A stretch of 64,000 nucleotides of DNA, from NCBI RefSeq assembly GCF_030249855.1, contig NZ_JANURN010000004.1, positions 124,001 through 188,000 of the forward strand, written 5' to 3'. Shown piece after piece: positions 43,088-52,608 of the stretch. Position 1 is the stretch's first letter; every line of letters starts with the position of its first letter. The DNA is from Helicobacter_B zhangjianzhongii. Its GTDB lineage: Bacteria > Campylobacterota > Campylobacteria > Campylobacterales > Helicobacteraceae. Both the position numbers and the translations under genes were made by a program. The notes beneath the pieces are model-generated. The model made no database searches. It was not told where the DNA came from and saw only the letters and a program-made list of their open reading frames with translations.

Positions 43088-44182
43088 ATGGATTCTTATG
43101 AATATGGCGAGTTGTTAAAAACTCTGCACAATAAAGCGCAAAATATAGCAAAGATTCTAAACCCAGATTTATTACAAAAGCGACTAGATGAGATTGATAA
43201 GCTAGAATCGCACCAAGAGTTTTGGAATGACGCAAAAAAAGCAGGGGAAATCACAAAGGAAAAGCGAAAATGTGAGCGGATTTTACACACTTATGCAGAG
43301 ATGAAAGCCGAGCTAGATGACGCAAAAGAGCTATTTGAGATAGCACAGAGTGATGGGGATTCTAGCACTTTGGAGCTGTTGTTTGAGAGCGCAGAATCTT
43401 TGCAAAGCCATATACAAAAGGTAGAAATTCAAGTTATGCTAAGTGGGGAGCACGACTCATCAAATGCCATTATTACCGTTCAGCCCGGAGCCGGTGGGAC
43501 GGAGTCCCAAGACTGGGCTTCTATGCTGTATCGTATGTATTTGCGTTGGGGTGAGCGGCGGGGCTTTAAGGTGGAGCTGCTAGATTATCAAGATGGTGAA
43601 GAGGCAGGCATTAAGGGAGCGGCATTTATCATCAAAGGTGAGAATGCCTATGGCTATGCTAAAAGCGAAAATGGCGTGCATAGGCTAGTTAGAATCTCCC
43701 CCTTTGATGCCAATGCCAAGCGGCATACAAGCTTTGCGAGTGTGCAGGTAAGCCCCGAGCTAAGTGAAAACATAGATATAGAGATTTTGGATAAAGACAT
43801 TCGCATTGATACCTATCGTGCCAGTGGTGCGGGCGGTCAACATGTGAATAAGACAGAATCTGCTATCCGCATAACGCATTTTCCAACGGGGCTTGTCGTG
43901 CAGTGTCAAAATGATAGAAGTCAGCACAAAAATAAGGCAACAGCTATGAAAATGCTGCAGAGCAAACTCTATGAGCTAGAGCGGTTGAAACAAAGTGAAG
44001 GCGTAGCCAACATAGAAAAAAGCGAGATAGGCTGGGGACATCAAATAAGAAGCTATGTCCTAGCCCCTTACCAGCAGGTAAAGGACTTGCGAAGCAATTA
44101 CGCTACAAGCGATACTGATGGCGTGCTAGATGGCGATATTGATGATCTAATAGAATCTGTGCTGGTTTTGGGCAAGCAATAG
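43088..44182 (+). CDS. prfB: Peptide chain release factor 2
   Basis: 364 aa from the ATG at 43088 (AAAGG upstream; a TTG at 43070 is also open). Recognises UGA/UAA. The RF2 tripeptide SPF is in VRISPFDANAKRHTSF, and the GGQ loop in ASGAGGQHVNKTESA. The reading frame is continuous with no in-frame TGA and SD-like sequence, so the programmed frameshift of E. coli prfB is absent. Confidence 0.96.
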   Translation: MDSYEYGELLKTLHNKAQNIAKILNPDLLQKRLDEIDKLESHQEFWNDAKKAGEITKEKRKCERILHTYAEMKAELDDAKELFEIAQSDGDSSTLELLFESAESLQSHIQKVEIQVMLSGEHDSSNAIITVQPGAGGTESQDWASMLYRMYLRWGERRGFKVELLDYQDGEEAGIKGAAFIIKGENAYGYAKSENGVHRLVRISPFDANAKRHTSFASVQVSPELSENIDIEILDKDIRIDTYRASGAGGQHVNKTESAIRITHFPTGLVVQCQNDRSQHKNKATAMKMLQSKLYELERLKQSEGVANIEKSEIGWGHQIRSYVLAPYQQVKDLRSNYATSDTDGVLDGDIDDLIESVLVLGKQ

Positions 44183-44241
44183 CCAAACCACTTTCAAAGC
44201 TTAAGCCTACACCCCTATCCACAAAGCGCACTTTTACAATA

Positions 44242-45747
44242 CTAGATTCTAGCCATAGCTTGCAGTGTCTCTATGCGCTTATGTATGGGAGGGTGCGTGG
44301 CAAATGCACCTTTAAACCCCTGTAAGAAAAACATATGCGCACAGGGCTTGGCTAGCTTGTTGTCTAAAAATCCTTGCGTGTCTTTTGCTAGCTTGCACTC
44401 TTGCGACTCTTTTGGCGACTCTTCTTGTGCTATTGTTTGTAGTGCGCGCAGAATCGCATTTGGGTTGTGTGTGTATTGCACGCTTGTGGCATCGGCTAGA
44501 AATTCTTTCTGCCGTGAAATTGCCGCTTGGATAAGGCTTGCACAAAGTGTGCCAAGAAGCCCCAAAGCATAAAAGCTAAAGGCAAATAGCGCGATGACTG
44601 CTTCGCCTTTAGAGTCCCTTTTCCCAGCAGCTCCCGTGCGGTGCGCAATAGAGCGCATAAGAATCTCGCCGATAAAGCTAATACTCATAAAGCCAAAAAT
44701 CAAGCTAAATATCCGCAGATTTAGCGCGACATCTTGGTGGAATGCGTGGGAGAACTCGTGCCCCACCACGCCAGAGAGCTCTTCGCGTGAGAGTGTATCA
44801 AGCGCGCCTTGCGTGAAAAATAGCGCGAATCGCTCATCGCTCTTGCCAAATCTCTCGCCACTACACATTGCATTGATCCCTTGCTCTTCTCGCATAACAA
44901 ACACGCGCGGCATAGGCATAGCACTAGCGATGGCGATTTCTTCTACGACATTAAGCAGCCGTGCGTATTTGCGGTGATTTTTGTATTTCTTAGGGGTGAT
45001 TTCTATGGCTTTTAGGGTTTTGGCAAGTCTATCTATGCTATGGCGACTAAGCAGTAGAGATTTCACCGCAAAGCTCCCAAAAATCACAAGTAATATGCCA
45101 GCACTTAAGCTTAGGCTGTATATAAACCAGCCCATTTGCTTGCGAATATTATCTGTGAGAAAGCTAAAGCTATCAGGCTCATCAAAGATAGCCGGCATTG
45201 CTAGCCAAAATATCAGCTCAAACACGCAAAAGCACAGCATAAAAAACAGCACAAACACCACGATAAACAGCATATTAAGCCACAACACTTTCCCTAATGC
45301 TAAATCTTTATGCGCGGCAAATCCTAGCTCTTTGGGCTTTCTTTTGAGATACAAACGCGTAGCGAAAAACAGCAAGCAAGCACAAAGCAAGACCACGCAA
45401 AGCAGCCCACCATATACCATCGATCCGCCCCATATAAGCAGCCATAGCGCAAAGCCCATATTGTCTTGTGCTAGCATTTCAATGCGCATTGCAAGGCTAT
45501 CAAAAACACTATCGCTAATCTCTTTATACTCAGCTATTAGTGGGTAAAACTGCGCCATAACGACCATAAGGCTTATCGTTGTAAGACTGATTAGCACAAA
45601 GAAAAGCAATGACCTAGGCAGGCTTGGGTTGGGGTATTTATTGAGATTTATGATAAGTATCGCACAAAAGCCAATGGTTATCAGCAGTGCTGGCACAAAC
45701 ACCCAAGGGATAAAATGTGTAAGAAGCGCGTGTATGACTTGTATCAT
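44242..45747 (-). CDS. M48-family membrane zinc metalloprotease
   Basis: 501 aa. Five or so hydrophobic segments in the first half, then the zinc site GHEFSHAF (His~330, Glu, His) and the third ligand in RQKEFLADATSVQYTHNP. The ordering resembles HtpX/M48 quality-control proteases but with extra N-terminal membrane segments. Separated by five bases from ubiE upstream, so probably in one operon with argH-ubiE. Confidence 0.85.
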   Translation of the reverse strand: MIQVIHALLTHFIPWVFVPALLITIGFCAILIINLNKYPNPSLPRSLLFFVLISLTTISLMVVMAQFYPLIAEYKEISDSVFDSLAMRIEMLAQDNMGFALWLLIWGGSMVYGGLLCVVLLCACLLFFATRLYLKRKPKELGFAAHKDLALGKVLWLNMLFIVVFVLFFMLCFCVFELIFWLAMPAIFDEPDSFSFLTDNIRKQMGWFIYSLSLSAGILLVIFGSFAVKSLLLSRHSIDRLAKTLKAIEITPKKYKNHRKYARLLNVVEEIAIASAMPMPRVFVMREEQGINAMCSGERFGKSDERFALFFTQGALDTLSREELSGVVGHEFSHAFHQDVALNLRIFSLIFGFMSISFIGEILMRSIAHRTGAAGKRDSKGEAVIALFAFSFYALGLLGTLCASLIQAAISRQKEFLADATSVQYTHNPNAILRALQTIAQEESPKESQECKLAKDTQGFLDNKLAKPCAHMFFLQGFKGAFATHPPIHKRIETLQAMARI

Positions 45748-45752
45748 AGATT

Positions 45753-46634
45753 CTAGCTTTTATCCACTTTATCACAGGGTTTTTGCCCCAGCACGAGATG
45801 AGAAATCCCCGCGGAGTAGGACTTAATCTCTAAAGGCTGCAAGTTAGCTTCTTTAAACGCTAGGGCTAGCTCATCTGGGGTGATAAAGCTCTCCATAGAA
45901 TCTGGGAGATATTTATAAGCAGCATAATTGCGCGAGATGAGGTAGCCAATGCAGGGCAGAATATGCTTGGTATAGATGCCAATAATGCGATCTATCAAGC
46001 TTGGGCTAGAGTTTTTAAAAAAATCTAGCACCACCACTATGCCACCGGGCTTTAGCACGCGTGCAAACTCGCGCAATGCCTGCTTGTATTCTAAGACATT
46101 GCGCAAGCCATAAGAGATAGAGAGTATATCCACACTTTGGGATTGTAGGGTGCTTAGATCTTTTGCCTCTCCTAAGTGTAGGCTTATCTTAGAATCTAGC
46201 TTCTTGGATTCTAGCTTAGCTTGGCTATCTTCTAGGATTCTAGAGCTAGAATCCACTTTTGCAAAACTTCCGCCAATAGCTTGCAGCTTCTTCTGCGCGA
46301 TTTTTAGCATTTCTTGCGATGGGTCTATGCCAATCATCTCACCCACCACGATATTGGATTCTAGCGCGTAGCTATGCCAATGCTTTATCATATCCCCACT
46401 GCCACACGCCACATCGACAATGCGCTCTATATCCTTAGCATTGCGTGCTTTGTAGGCTCTTTTAACCGCATCTTTGCGCCAAGAAATATCAATGCCTAGA
46501 CTTAGGATTCTATTAGTCTTATCATAATCCTTAGCAATATCATCAAACATCGCGATAATCGATCTCTGCGTCCTTTGGGCTTCTTGCTTGGTGTGCTGGT
46601 CTTTTGTTTGCGTATTGTGGGCTTGGCTATTCAT
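45753..46634 (-). CDS. ubiE: Demethylmenaquinone methyltransferase
   Basis: 293 aa. Methylates demethylmenaquinone with SAM. FDDIAKDYDKTNRILSLGID, VDVACGSGDM, GIDPSQEMLKIAQKKL, SISYGLRNV and LKPGGIVVVLDFF are UbiE motifs. Between KKLQ and SLHLGEAKDL there are some 35 extra residues (FAKVDSSSRILEDSQAKLES) that coincide with TAGAATCCACTTTTGC and TAGAATCTAG motifs, so the ~250-aa family protein carries a small in-frame insertion. The ATG at 46634 overlaps the argH stop; the frame extends to 46652. Confidence 0.9.
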   Translation of the reverse strand: MNSQAHNTQTKDQHTKQEAQRTQRSIIAMFDDIAKDYDKTNRILSLGIDISWRKDAVKRAYKARNAKDIERIVDVACGSGDMIKHWHSYALESNIVVGEMIGIDPSQEMLKIAQKKLQAIGGSFAKVDSSSRILEDSQAKLESKKLDSKISLHLGEAKDLSTLQSQSVDILSISYGLRNVLEYKQALREFARVLKPGGIVVVLDFFKNSSPSLIDRIIGIYTKHILPCIGYLISRNYAAYKYLPDSMESFITPDELALAFKEANLQPLEIKSYSAGISHLVLGQKPCDKVDKS

Positions 46635-48084
46635 TCTCAACCTTTGCTTCAATCTTTAGCTTTGGCAGCCTTTTACGCGCTTTTTTCACCCACGCATTAA
46701 GCGCGGCAATCTGCTTGCTTGTAGCCTTAGACGCCGTGCCGCCAAGGCTCGTGCGTGCCTGCATAGAAGCAAGCAGTGTGAGCCTTGCAGCAACACCACT
46801 CTTTGCAAACAAGGATTCTAGCTTGGGGGCAAGCTTTGAAAGCTCTCTTGCAAGCTCACTTCCACTAAGCTCGCTTAAATCACAGCCCTGTGATTCTGCA
46901 TAGGCGACTATGCGCCCGGTGATATGGTGCGCTTCTCTAAAGGGCACGCCACATTCACGCACTAAAAAGTCCGCCAAGTCTGTCGCACTCAAATGCCCCC
47001 TTTGACACGCTTTAAGCATAGCCTTTTTGTCAAAGCTAGCACTTTCACACACTGCTTGTAAAATCTCTAGGCTAATGAGCGCGCTCTCCACACTATCAAA
47101 TATCGCTTCTTTATCTTCTTGTGTGTCTTTGTTGTAGGCTAGGGGGAGGGATTTCATCACCACAAGCAAGCGCATTAGATTCCCATATAATCGCCCACTT
47201 TTCCCGCGCAAAAGCTCTGGGACATCGGGGTTTTTTTTCTGCGGCATTATGGAGCTGCCGGTGCTGTATTCATCACTTAAACGGAGGAAGCCAAACTCCG
47301 CGCTACTCCATAGCACAAGCTCTTCTGCTATGCGTGAAATGTGCATACCAAGCATAGCAAGAGCATAGAGCAAATCCAGCGCGAAATCCCTATCACTCAC
47401 AGAGTCCATAGCATTGAGCGTGGGTGCGGCAAACCCTAGCTGCTTGCTTACCCACTCTCTATCGTTGTTATACGGCGTGCCAGCAAGCGCGCCAGAGCCT
47501 AGGGGCATAAGGTTATTGCGCTTGTGTAAGGACTCTAGCCGCTCTACATCGCGCCTAAGGCTCTCACACCACGCCACTAGGTGGAATCCTAAGTTGATAG
47601 GCTGGGCGTGCTGCAAATGTGTCATACCCGGCATTAGCGTGTGCGTGTGCTTGCGTGCTATGGCAAGGAGTGCTTGGATAAGCGTTAGGAGCTTGTTGGC
47701 AATTAGCACAGAGTGATCTAGCACATACATTCTACAATCAAGTGCTACTTGATCGTTGCGCGATCTAGCGGTGTGGAGCTTTTTGCCCACATCGCCTATA
47801 TGCTCTATCAAGGCAGATTCTATCGCCATATGTATGTCTTCTTGCTCTAGGGAGAATCTAAAGCTCCCTTGCTCAATCTCGCTGGCGATTTTCTCTAGCC
47901 CAGATTCTATAAGTGCCACTTCACTAGAGTCCAAAACCCCTATGCGCCCAAGCATTCTAGCGTGGGTTTTAGAGCCTAGAATATCATATCGCCATAGCTT
48001 TTGATCAAATGTGATAGAGGCATTAAAGACATCTAGCAGCGCGCTAGAATCTAGCTCAAACCGCCCTCCCCATAGCTTTGCCAT
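46627..48084 (-). CDS. argH: Argininosuccinate lyase
   Basis: 485 aa. Splits argininosuccinate into arginine and fumarate. AKLWGGRFE start, HTARSRNDQVALD, TPYNNDREWV and the signature GSSIMPQKKNPD are all present. The usual length is ~460; the C-terminal tail is longer and basic (KKARKRLPKLKIEAKVENE). First gene of the argH-ubiE-M48 run; RBS AAGGAG. Confidence 0.96.
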   Translation of the reverse strand: MAKLWGGRFELDSSALLDVFNASITFDQKLWRYDILGSKTHARMLGRIGVLDSSEVALIESGLEKIASEIEQGSFRFSLEQEDIHMAIESALIEHIGDVGKKLHTARSRNDQVALDCRMYVLDHSVLIANKLLTLIQALLAIARKHTHTLMPGMTHLQHAQPINLGFHLVAWCESLRRDVERLESLHKRNNLMPLGSGALAGTPYNNDREWVSKQLGFAAPTLNAMDSVSDRDFALDLLYALAMLGMHISRIAEELVLWSSAEFGFLRLSDEYSTGSSIMPQKKNPDVPELLRGKSGRLYGNLMRLLVVMKSLPLAYNKDTQEDKEAIFDSVESALISLEILQAVCESASFDKKAMLKACQRGHLSATDLADFLVRECGVPFREAHHITGRIVAYAESQGCDLSELSGSELARELSKLAPKLESLFAKSGVAARLTLLASMQARTSLGGTASKATSKQIAALNAWVKKARKRLPKLKIEAKVENE

Positions 48085-48116
48085 ACTTGCTCCTTAGAAT
48101 CCAGTTTTGAAAAAGT

Positions 48117-48572
48117 CTAAAATTTCAGCACCGCGCATAGCACGATACCAATCATCAGCAGTGTTGGGACTTCATTAAACACGCGGAAAAATCGCGGACT
48201 AAGCTCGCAGGACTCTCTTTGCATTTTGCTAGCAAATATCCCACAAGCGATGTGAAAAATCAGCAGCAAAGCCACAAGCGTGAGCTTGATGTGAATCCAC
48301 ATTCCACTTTTGAAAATCGCTGTATTTGCGATAATAAGCATTGAGCCTGTGATCACGCTAGCAAGCATTGCTGGGCGCATAATGTAGGCAAAAAGGCGGT
48401 ATTCTTGCAGCTTGATGATCCGCACAAACTCCCTAGAATCTCTATTTTGACTATGATAGACAAATAGCCTAGGGAGATAAAATAGCCCTGCCATCCACGC
48501 GATAATACTCATAATATGCACTGCCTTTAGCCATTGATAATATTCCATAAGCATACTTGAAAACGCTTCCAT
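48117..48572 (-). CDS. hemJ: Protoporphyrinogen oxidase HemJ (UPF0093)
   Basis: 151 aa with four membrane helices. YQWLKAVHIMSIIAWMAGLFYLPRLFVYH holds the haem-ligand His and RPAMLASVITGSMLI the partner; ends in GIVLCAVLKF. Oxidises protoporphyrinogen IX in haem synthesis in bacteria without HemG/HemY. RBS AAGGAAG. Confidence 0.9.
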   Translation of the reverse strand: MEAFSSMLMEYYQWLKAVHIMSIIAWMAGLFYLPRLFVYHSQNRDSREFVRIIKLQEYRLFAYIMRPAMLASVITGSMLIIANTAIFKSGMWIHIKLTLVALLLIFHIACGIFASKMQRESCELSPRFFRVFNEVPTLLMIGIVLCAVLKF

Positions 48573-48633
48573 TAAACTTCCTTTGTGTTGAGATTATGCG
48601 CTGATTGTGGGAGCAATTGTGGTGTAAAACGCC

Positions 48634-49746
48634 TTAAAACGCCTTAAAATCGCTCGTATAATGCCTATACACACGCGCTATGCCTTCTTCTAAGCTCACG
48701 CTAGGCTTCCAGCCAAGGGCGTGTATCTTGCTAGAATCCATAAGCTTTCTAGGAGTGCCATCAGGCTTTGATGTATCAAACACAAGCTCACCACTAAAGC
48801 CCACAATCTCGCGTATAGACTCTGCTAGCTCCTGTATGCTTACATCACTGCCATAGCCGATATTGATATGCGTATTGCGCACTTGGGGGCTTTGTTGGGG
48901 TGTGGTGTGAAAAGTGGATTCTAGGCTAGAATCCACCAAATGAGCAAAATCAATGTTTTGCAGCATAAACACACACGCTTGCGCCATATCTTGTGCGTAT
49001 AAAAACTCTCGTCTCACCTGCCCGCTGCCCCATACTTGCACGCTATCTTTGCTAATGCCATAATGCTCTAGGAGCTTTTCAGGGCTAAGGGCTTGCAAGG
49101 CAGGGTTTTTGGGCTTGCGCTTTGTAATATCTGCCACCACAGAATCCATATCGCCCGCACGCAATAGCTTGGCTAAATGCATTTTGCGCAAGAGAGCTGG
49201 GAAGACATGCGAGGTCTCTAGGTCAAAATTATCTTGCTCGCCATAGAGATTTGTCGGCATAGCACTCACAAAATTACAGCCATACTGCAGGCTAAAGCTC
49301 TCACATAGCTTGATCCCAGCGATTTTAGCGATGGCATAAGGCTCATTGGTGTATTCAAGCTCGCTGGTTAAAAGAGCGGATTCTAGGATTGGCTGTGGGG
49401 CAAACTTGGGGTAGATACAAGAGCTACCTAGAAATAGGAGCTTTTTTACGCCGTGTTTATAGGCATTGTAGATCACCGCATTTTGGATAGCTAAATTCTC
49501 GTATAAAAAATCTGCTCGATAAGTATTATTGGCATAAATACCACCGACTTTAGCTGCAGCAAGCACGACATATTCTGGGCGATTAGTGGCAAAGAATTTT
49601 TCCACCGCAGCCATATCGCGCAAATCTAGCTCATCTCTGCTGCGCGTGATGATCTGTGTATATCCTTGCGCTTGCAACTCACGCACAATAGCACTCCCCA
49701 CAAGCCCTCTATGCCCAGCGACAAAAATCCTAGAATCTAGCTGCAT
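48634..49746 (-). CDS. fcl: GDP-L-fucose synthase
   Basis: 370 aa SDR enzyme making GDP-L-fucose from the 4-keto-6-deoxymannose intermediate, for LPS fucosylation. VAGHRGLVGSAIVREL is the NADPH site; SSCIYP and YAIAKIAG give the Ser-Tyr-Lys triad; PTNLYGEQDNFD is typical. Extra residues VDSSLESTFHTTPQQSPQ between DFAHL and NTHINIGYG coincide with GTGGATTCTAGGCTAGAATCCAC, a mini repeat; family length is ~310-320, so other insertions (KPKNPALQALSPEK) also exist. ATG 49746 has GGAG upstream. No gmd gene is adjacent. Confidence 0.92.
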   Translation of the reverse strand: MQLDSRIFVAGHRGLVGSAIVRELQAQGYTQIITRSRDELDLRDMAAVEKFFATNRPEYVVLAAAKVGGIYANNTYRADFLYENLAIQNAVIYNAYKHGVKKLLFLGSSCIYPKFAPQPILESALLTSELEYTNEPYAIAKIAGIKLCESFSLQYGCNFVSAMPTNLYGEQDNFDLETSHVFPALLRKMHLAKLLRAGDMDSVVADITKRKPKNPALQALSPEKLLEHYGISKDSVQVWGSGQVRREFLYAQDMAQACVFMLQNIDFAHLVDSSLESTFHTTPQQSPQVRNTHINIGYGSDVSIQELAESIREIVGFSGELVFDTSKPDGTPRKLMDSSKIHALGWKPSVSLEEGIARVYRHYTSDFKAF

Positions 49747-49814
49747 ACCTACTCCTAAAATCACGCATTATAACGAAATTTCCAAAAACACGCGCAAATA
49801 AGGGCAAAGTAATG

Positions 49815-49820
49815 TATAAT
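49815..49820 (+). promoter_or_regulatory. -10 box upstream of leuC
   Basis: TATAAT, about 72 bases before the leuC ATG, in the region between divergent fcl and leuC. Confidence 0.45.
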
Positions 49821-49891
49821 GCACGCTTTGTTTTGCGTGTATCTTGGCGGATTACACAAGTGTGGATTCTCATATTTTTAGGGGTGCTTAT

Positions 49892-51181
49892 ATGGGTATG
49901 GGGCAAACGATAGTAGAAAAAATTTTTTCAGAGCATTGTGGCACAGAAGTTTATGCAGGGCAGATTGTAGAATCTCCTATTGATATGGTCATTGGCAATG
50001 ACATCACCACGCCGCTTTCTATCAAGGCGTTTGAAAAAAGTGGGGCAAGCACACTTGCTAGAGCGGATAATTTTTGCATTGTTATGGACCACTTTATCCC
50101 GGCAAAAGATATTGCCTCTGCCAATCAAGCGCGCATTAGTCGAGACTTTGCCAAAAAGCACAAGCTAAAATATTTCTTTGATGAGCGCGATATGGGGATT
50201 GAGCACGCGCTGCTGCCGGAAAAGGGCTTAGTAGTGAGTGGTGATGTGATCATCGGTGCAGATTCTCACACCTGCACACACGGCGCGCTTGGGGCATTTA
50301 GCACAGGTATGGGTAGCACAGATTTAGCCTATGCAATGATCACGGGCAAAAATTGGTTCAAAATCCCAGAATCCATACAAGTGGTCTTTGATGGCACACT
50401 CCCTAAAGGCGTGTATGGCAAGGATTTGATTCTAGAAGTGATACGGCAGCTTGGCGTTGATGGCGCGCTGTATAAAAGCCTAGAGTTTTGCGGTAGCGCG
50501 ATAGGATCTTTGGGTATGGATGATCGCTTTTCACTCTGCAATATGGCGATAGAAGCCGGCGCGAAAAATGGCATTATCGCTCCAGATTCTATCACCAAAG
50601 CCTACTTGGCAGAGAGAGAGGCAGTAAATGGCTCTTTGCGCTCTGCGCCTAGAATCCACTTTAGCGACTCTAATGCCCGCTACACACAAATCCTGCATAT
50701 CGATGTATCAGCCCTAGAGCCACTTGTCGCCTACCCCTTTCTCCCGAGCAATGGCAAGCCTATTTCCCACGCAAGTGGCGAAAATCTAGCTATCGATCAA
50801 GCCTTTATTGGTAGCTGCACCAATGGGCGATTGAGCGATCTTAAAATCGCCGCAGAGATTCTTAAAGGTAAGCAAATTCACCCAGATGTGCGGCTTATCG
50901 TTACACCCGGCACGCAGAAGATTTATCGCCAAGCCCAAGAGCTAGGCTACATTGATATTTTGCTAGATTCTGGTGCGCTTATCTCTAATCCCACTTGTGG
51001 CGCGTGCCTTGGGGGATATATGGGGATTTTGGGCGATGATGAGCGATGTATCTCTACCACTAATCGCAACTTCATCGGTCGTATGGGCTCTAGGAGCTCA
51101 CAAGTATTTTTGGCAAACTCCGCCGTGGTGGCTTACTCTGCTATTATGGGTAAAATCGCTGATCCAAGAGAGGTGCTTTGA
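49892..51181 (+). CDS. leuC: 3-isopropylmalate dehydratase large subunit
   Basis: 429 aa from ATG 49892 (AGGGG upstream; ATG 49898 is possible). Aconitase-family 4Fe-4S enzyme of leucine synthesis. ADSHTCTHGALGAF, the cluster cysteines in GSCTNGR and NPTCGACLGGYMG, and NRNFIGRMG are present. The ~420-aa size matches the archaeal-type/short LeuC. The small subunit LeuD is not adjacent; instead the stop overlaps the start of an M23 peptidase gene, which is unusual for leu genes. Confidence 0.92.
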   Translation: MGMGQTIVEKIFSEHCGTEVYAGQIVESPIDMVIGNDITTPLSIKAFEKSGASTLARADNFCIVMDHFIPAKDIASANQARISRDFAKKHKLKYFFDERDMGIEHALLPEKGLVVSGDVIIGADSHTCTHGALGAFSTGMGSTDLAYAMITGKNWFKIPESIQVVFDGTLPKGVYGKDLILEVIRQLGVDGALYKSLEFCGSAIGSLGMDDRFSLCNMAIEAGAKNGIIAPDSITKAYLAEREAVNGSLRSAPRIHFSDSNARYTQILHIDVSALEPLVAYPFLPSNGKPISHASGENLAIDQAFIGSCTNGRLSDLKIAAEILKGKQIHPDVRLIVTPGTQKIYRQAQELGYIDILLDSGALISNPTCGACLGGYMGILGDDERCISTTNRNFIGRMGSRSSQVFLANSAVVAYSAIMGKIADPREVL

Positions 51182-52608
51182 TGAGTAGTAGCTCGGGGCT
51201 TTTGCGGATTTTAGTTGTCATAGCACTAGGGCTTTTTGGCTATTTTCTCTATACGCTTGATTTGTTTAAAAGCACGCCCATTGCTGTGCAGACATTTTTG
51301 CATTTAAATCCCACAGAGCAAATCCCCATCGATGACAATTCTGCGTGGAATCCAGAGCGTAGAATCTCCCTAGAAGTAGAGAGCCAGAGCAAAATCAAAT
51401 CCTACAAGATTAGAGCTACCACAGGCGATGGAGTTGTCGTGCTAGAGCAAGAAGAAGTCGTTACAAATCGCCCAGAAAAGCTTAGGATCTGGCTACCGCG
51501 CCCCGAGATCGATTTGCCCGATAACACAAAGCTACACTATGAAGTAGCTATCACGGACTGGAGCAATGCGAACTTTTTTAGCGGTGAGACATTGGTTAAG
51601 CACCTAGATTTTACTATCAACACCAAGCAGCCTGTTATTACGATTCTAGCGCACTCACCGCGCATTAGCTATGGTGGCAGCGCACTTGTGGTATTCCATG
51701 TTGAAAGCGTGGATATTAAAAGCATCACAATCACTAATGGCAAAGATACATTTGTGCCTTTTCCCTTTGTCGCGCAAGGCTACTACGCTGTGATTCTTGC
51801 TTGGCCCCTAAGCAATCAAAACTTCAGCGGTAGAATCCAAGTATCTGATACAGCCCTAAATGCTAGAAGTATCACTATCCCTTTCATCAAAGACACTTCC
51901 CCGCGCTATCAAGCCTCCACACTAAAACTGCAAGAGCAATTCTTGCGCGACAAGATGGATGGGCTAATTAGCGAGATAAAGGCTATCCGCTATGAGCCAG
52001 AGCTTGATGAGCTGCACGATGATTTTGAGAAGTTTGTCTATATCAACGAACAGGTGCGCTTGAAAGATGAAGCAATCATTGCTGAGAGTGCCTATCAAGC
52101 CTGCTTGCAAGATGCGCAAAACACAAACTTCCCAATTGAGTGGGGTCCATTTATCCCACTAAAAGGCTATAGCGTGGTGGGTCGCTTTGGCGATAAGCGC
52201 ACCTATGTCAATGCGCAGGGCAAGACCAGCCAATCTCTCCACCTAGGGCTTGATATTGCAAGTGTGAAAAATGACAGAATCATTATCGCCAATAATGGGC
52301 GCGTGATCTTAGGGCAAAAGCTAGGCGTGTATGGCAATACAATTATGATTGACCACGGATTTGGCGTGGCAAGTTTATATGCGCATTTATCAGACTTTCT
52401 TGTAAGCAATGAGCAAGAAGTGCTTGCTGGCGATGTGGCTGGGCTTACAGGCGAGAGTGGCTGGGCGTTTGGCGATCATTTGCACTTTGGTATGCTTGTG
52501 CAAGGACTTAGCGTGCGCAATGTAGAGTGGCTGGACTCTCGCTGGATCAAGCATAATATCACTGATATTTTGGCACAAGCCAAACTCCTAATCAACCAAG
52601 CCCAATGA
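51181..52608 (+). CDS. M23 (LytM) peptidoglycan peptidase, membrane-anchored
   Basis: 475 aa. One N-terminal membrane helix (LLRILVVIALGLFGYFLYTL), a long periplasmic beta region (~40-330), then the LytM domain with zinc motif HLGLD (~354), YAHLSDF and HLHFG. An endopeptidase likely to trim peptidoglycan cross-links. The ATG overlaps the leuC stop and its stop overlaps minC (ATGA). The same peptidase-minC-lpxC order occurs in H. pylori (HP1054-HP1053-HP1052). A cell-shape or division role is inferred. Confidence 0.88.
   Translation: MSSSSGLLRILVVIALGLFGYFLYTLDLFKSTPIAVQTFLHLNPTEQIPIDDNSAWNPERRISLEVESQSKIKSYKIRATTGDGVVVLEQEEVVTNRPEKLRIWLPRPEIDLPDNTKLHYEVAITDWSNANFFSGETLVKHLDFTINTKQPVITILAHSPRISYGGSALVVFHVESVDIKSITITNGKDTFVPFPFVAQGYYAVILAWPLSNQNFSGRIQVSDTALNARSITIPFIKDTSPRYQASTLKLQEQFLRDKMDGLISEIKAIRYEPELDELHDDFEKFVYINEQVRLKDEAIIAESAYQACLQDAQNTNFPIEWGPFIPLKGYSVVGRFGDKRTYVNAQGKTSQSLHLGLDIASVKNDRIIIANNGRVILGQKLGVYGNTIMIDHGFGVASLYAHLSDFLVSNEQEVLAGDVAGLTGESGWAFGDHLHFGMLVQGLSVRNVEWLDSRWIKHNITDILAQAKLLINQAQ

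Noticed and set aside
43070..43160. Programmed frameshift in prfB
   Set aside because: The frame is continuous from the start; no internal SD plus CTT TGA site.
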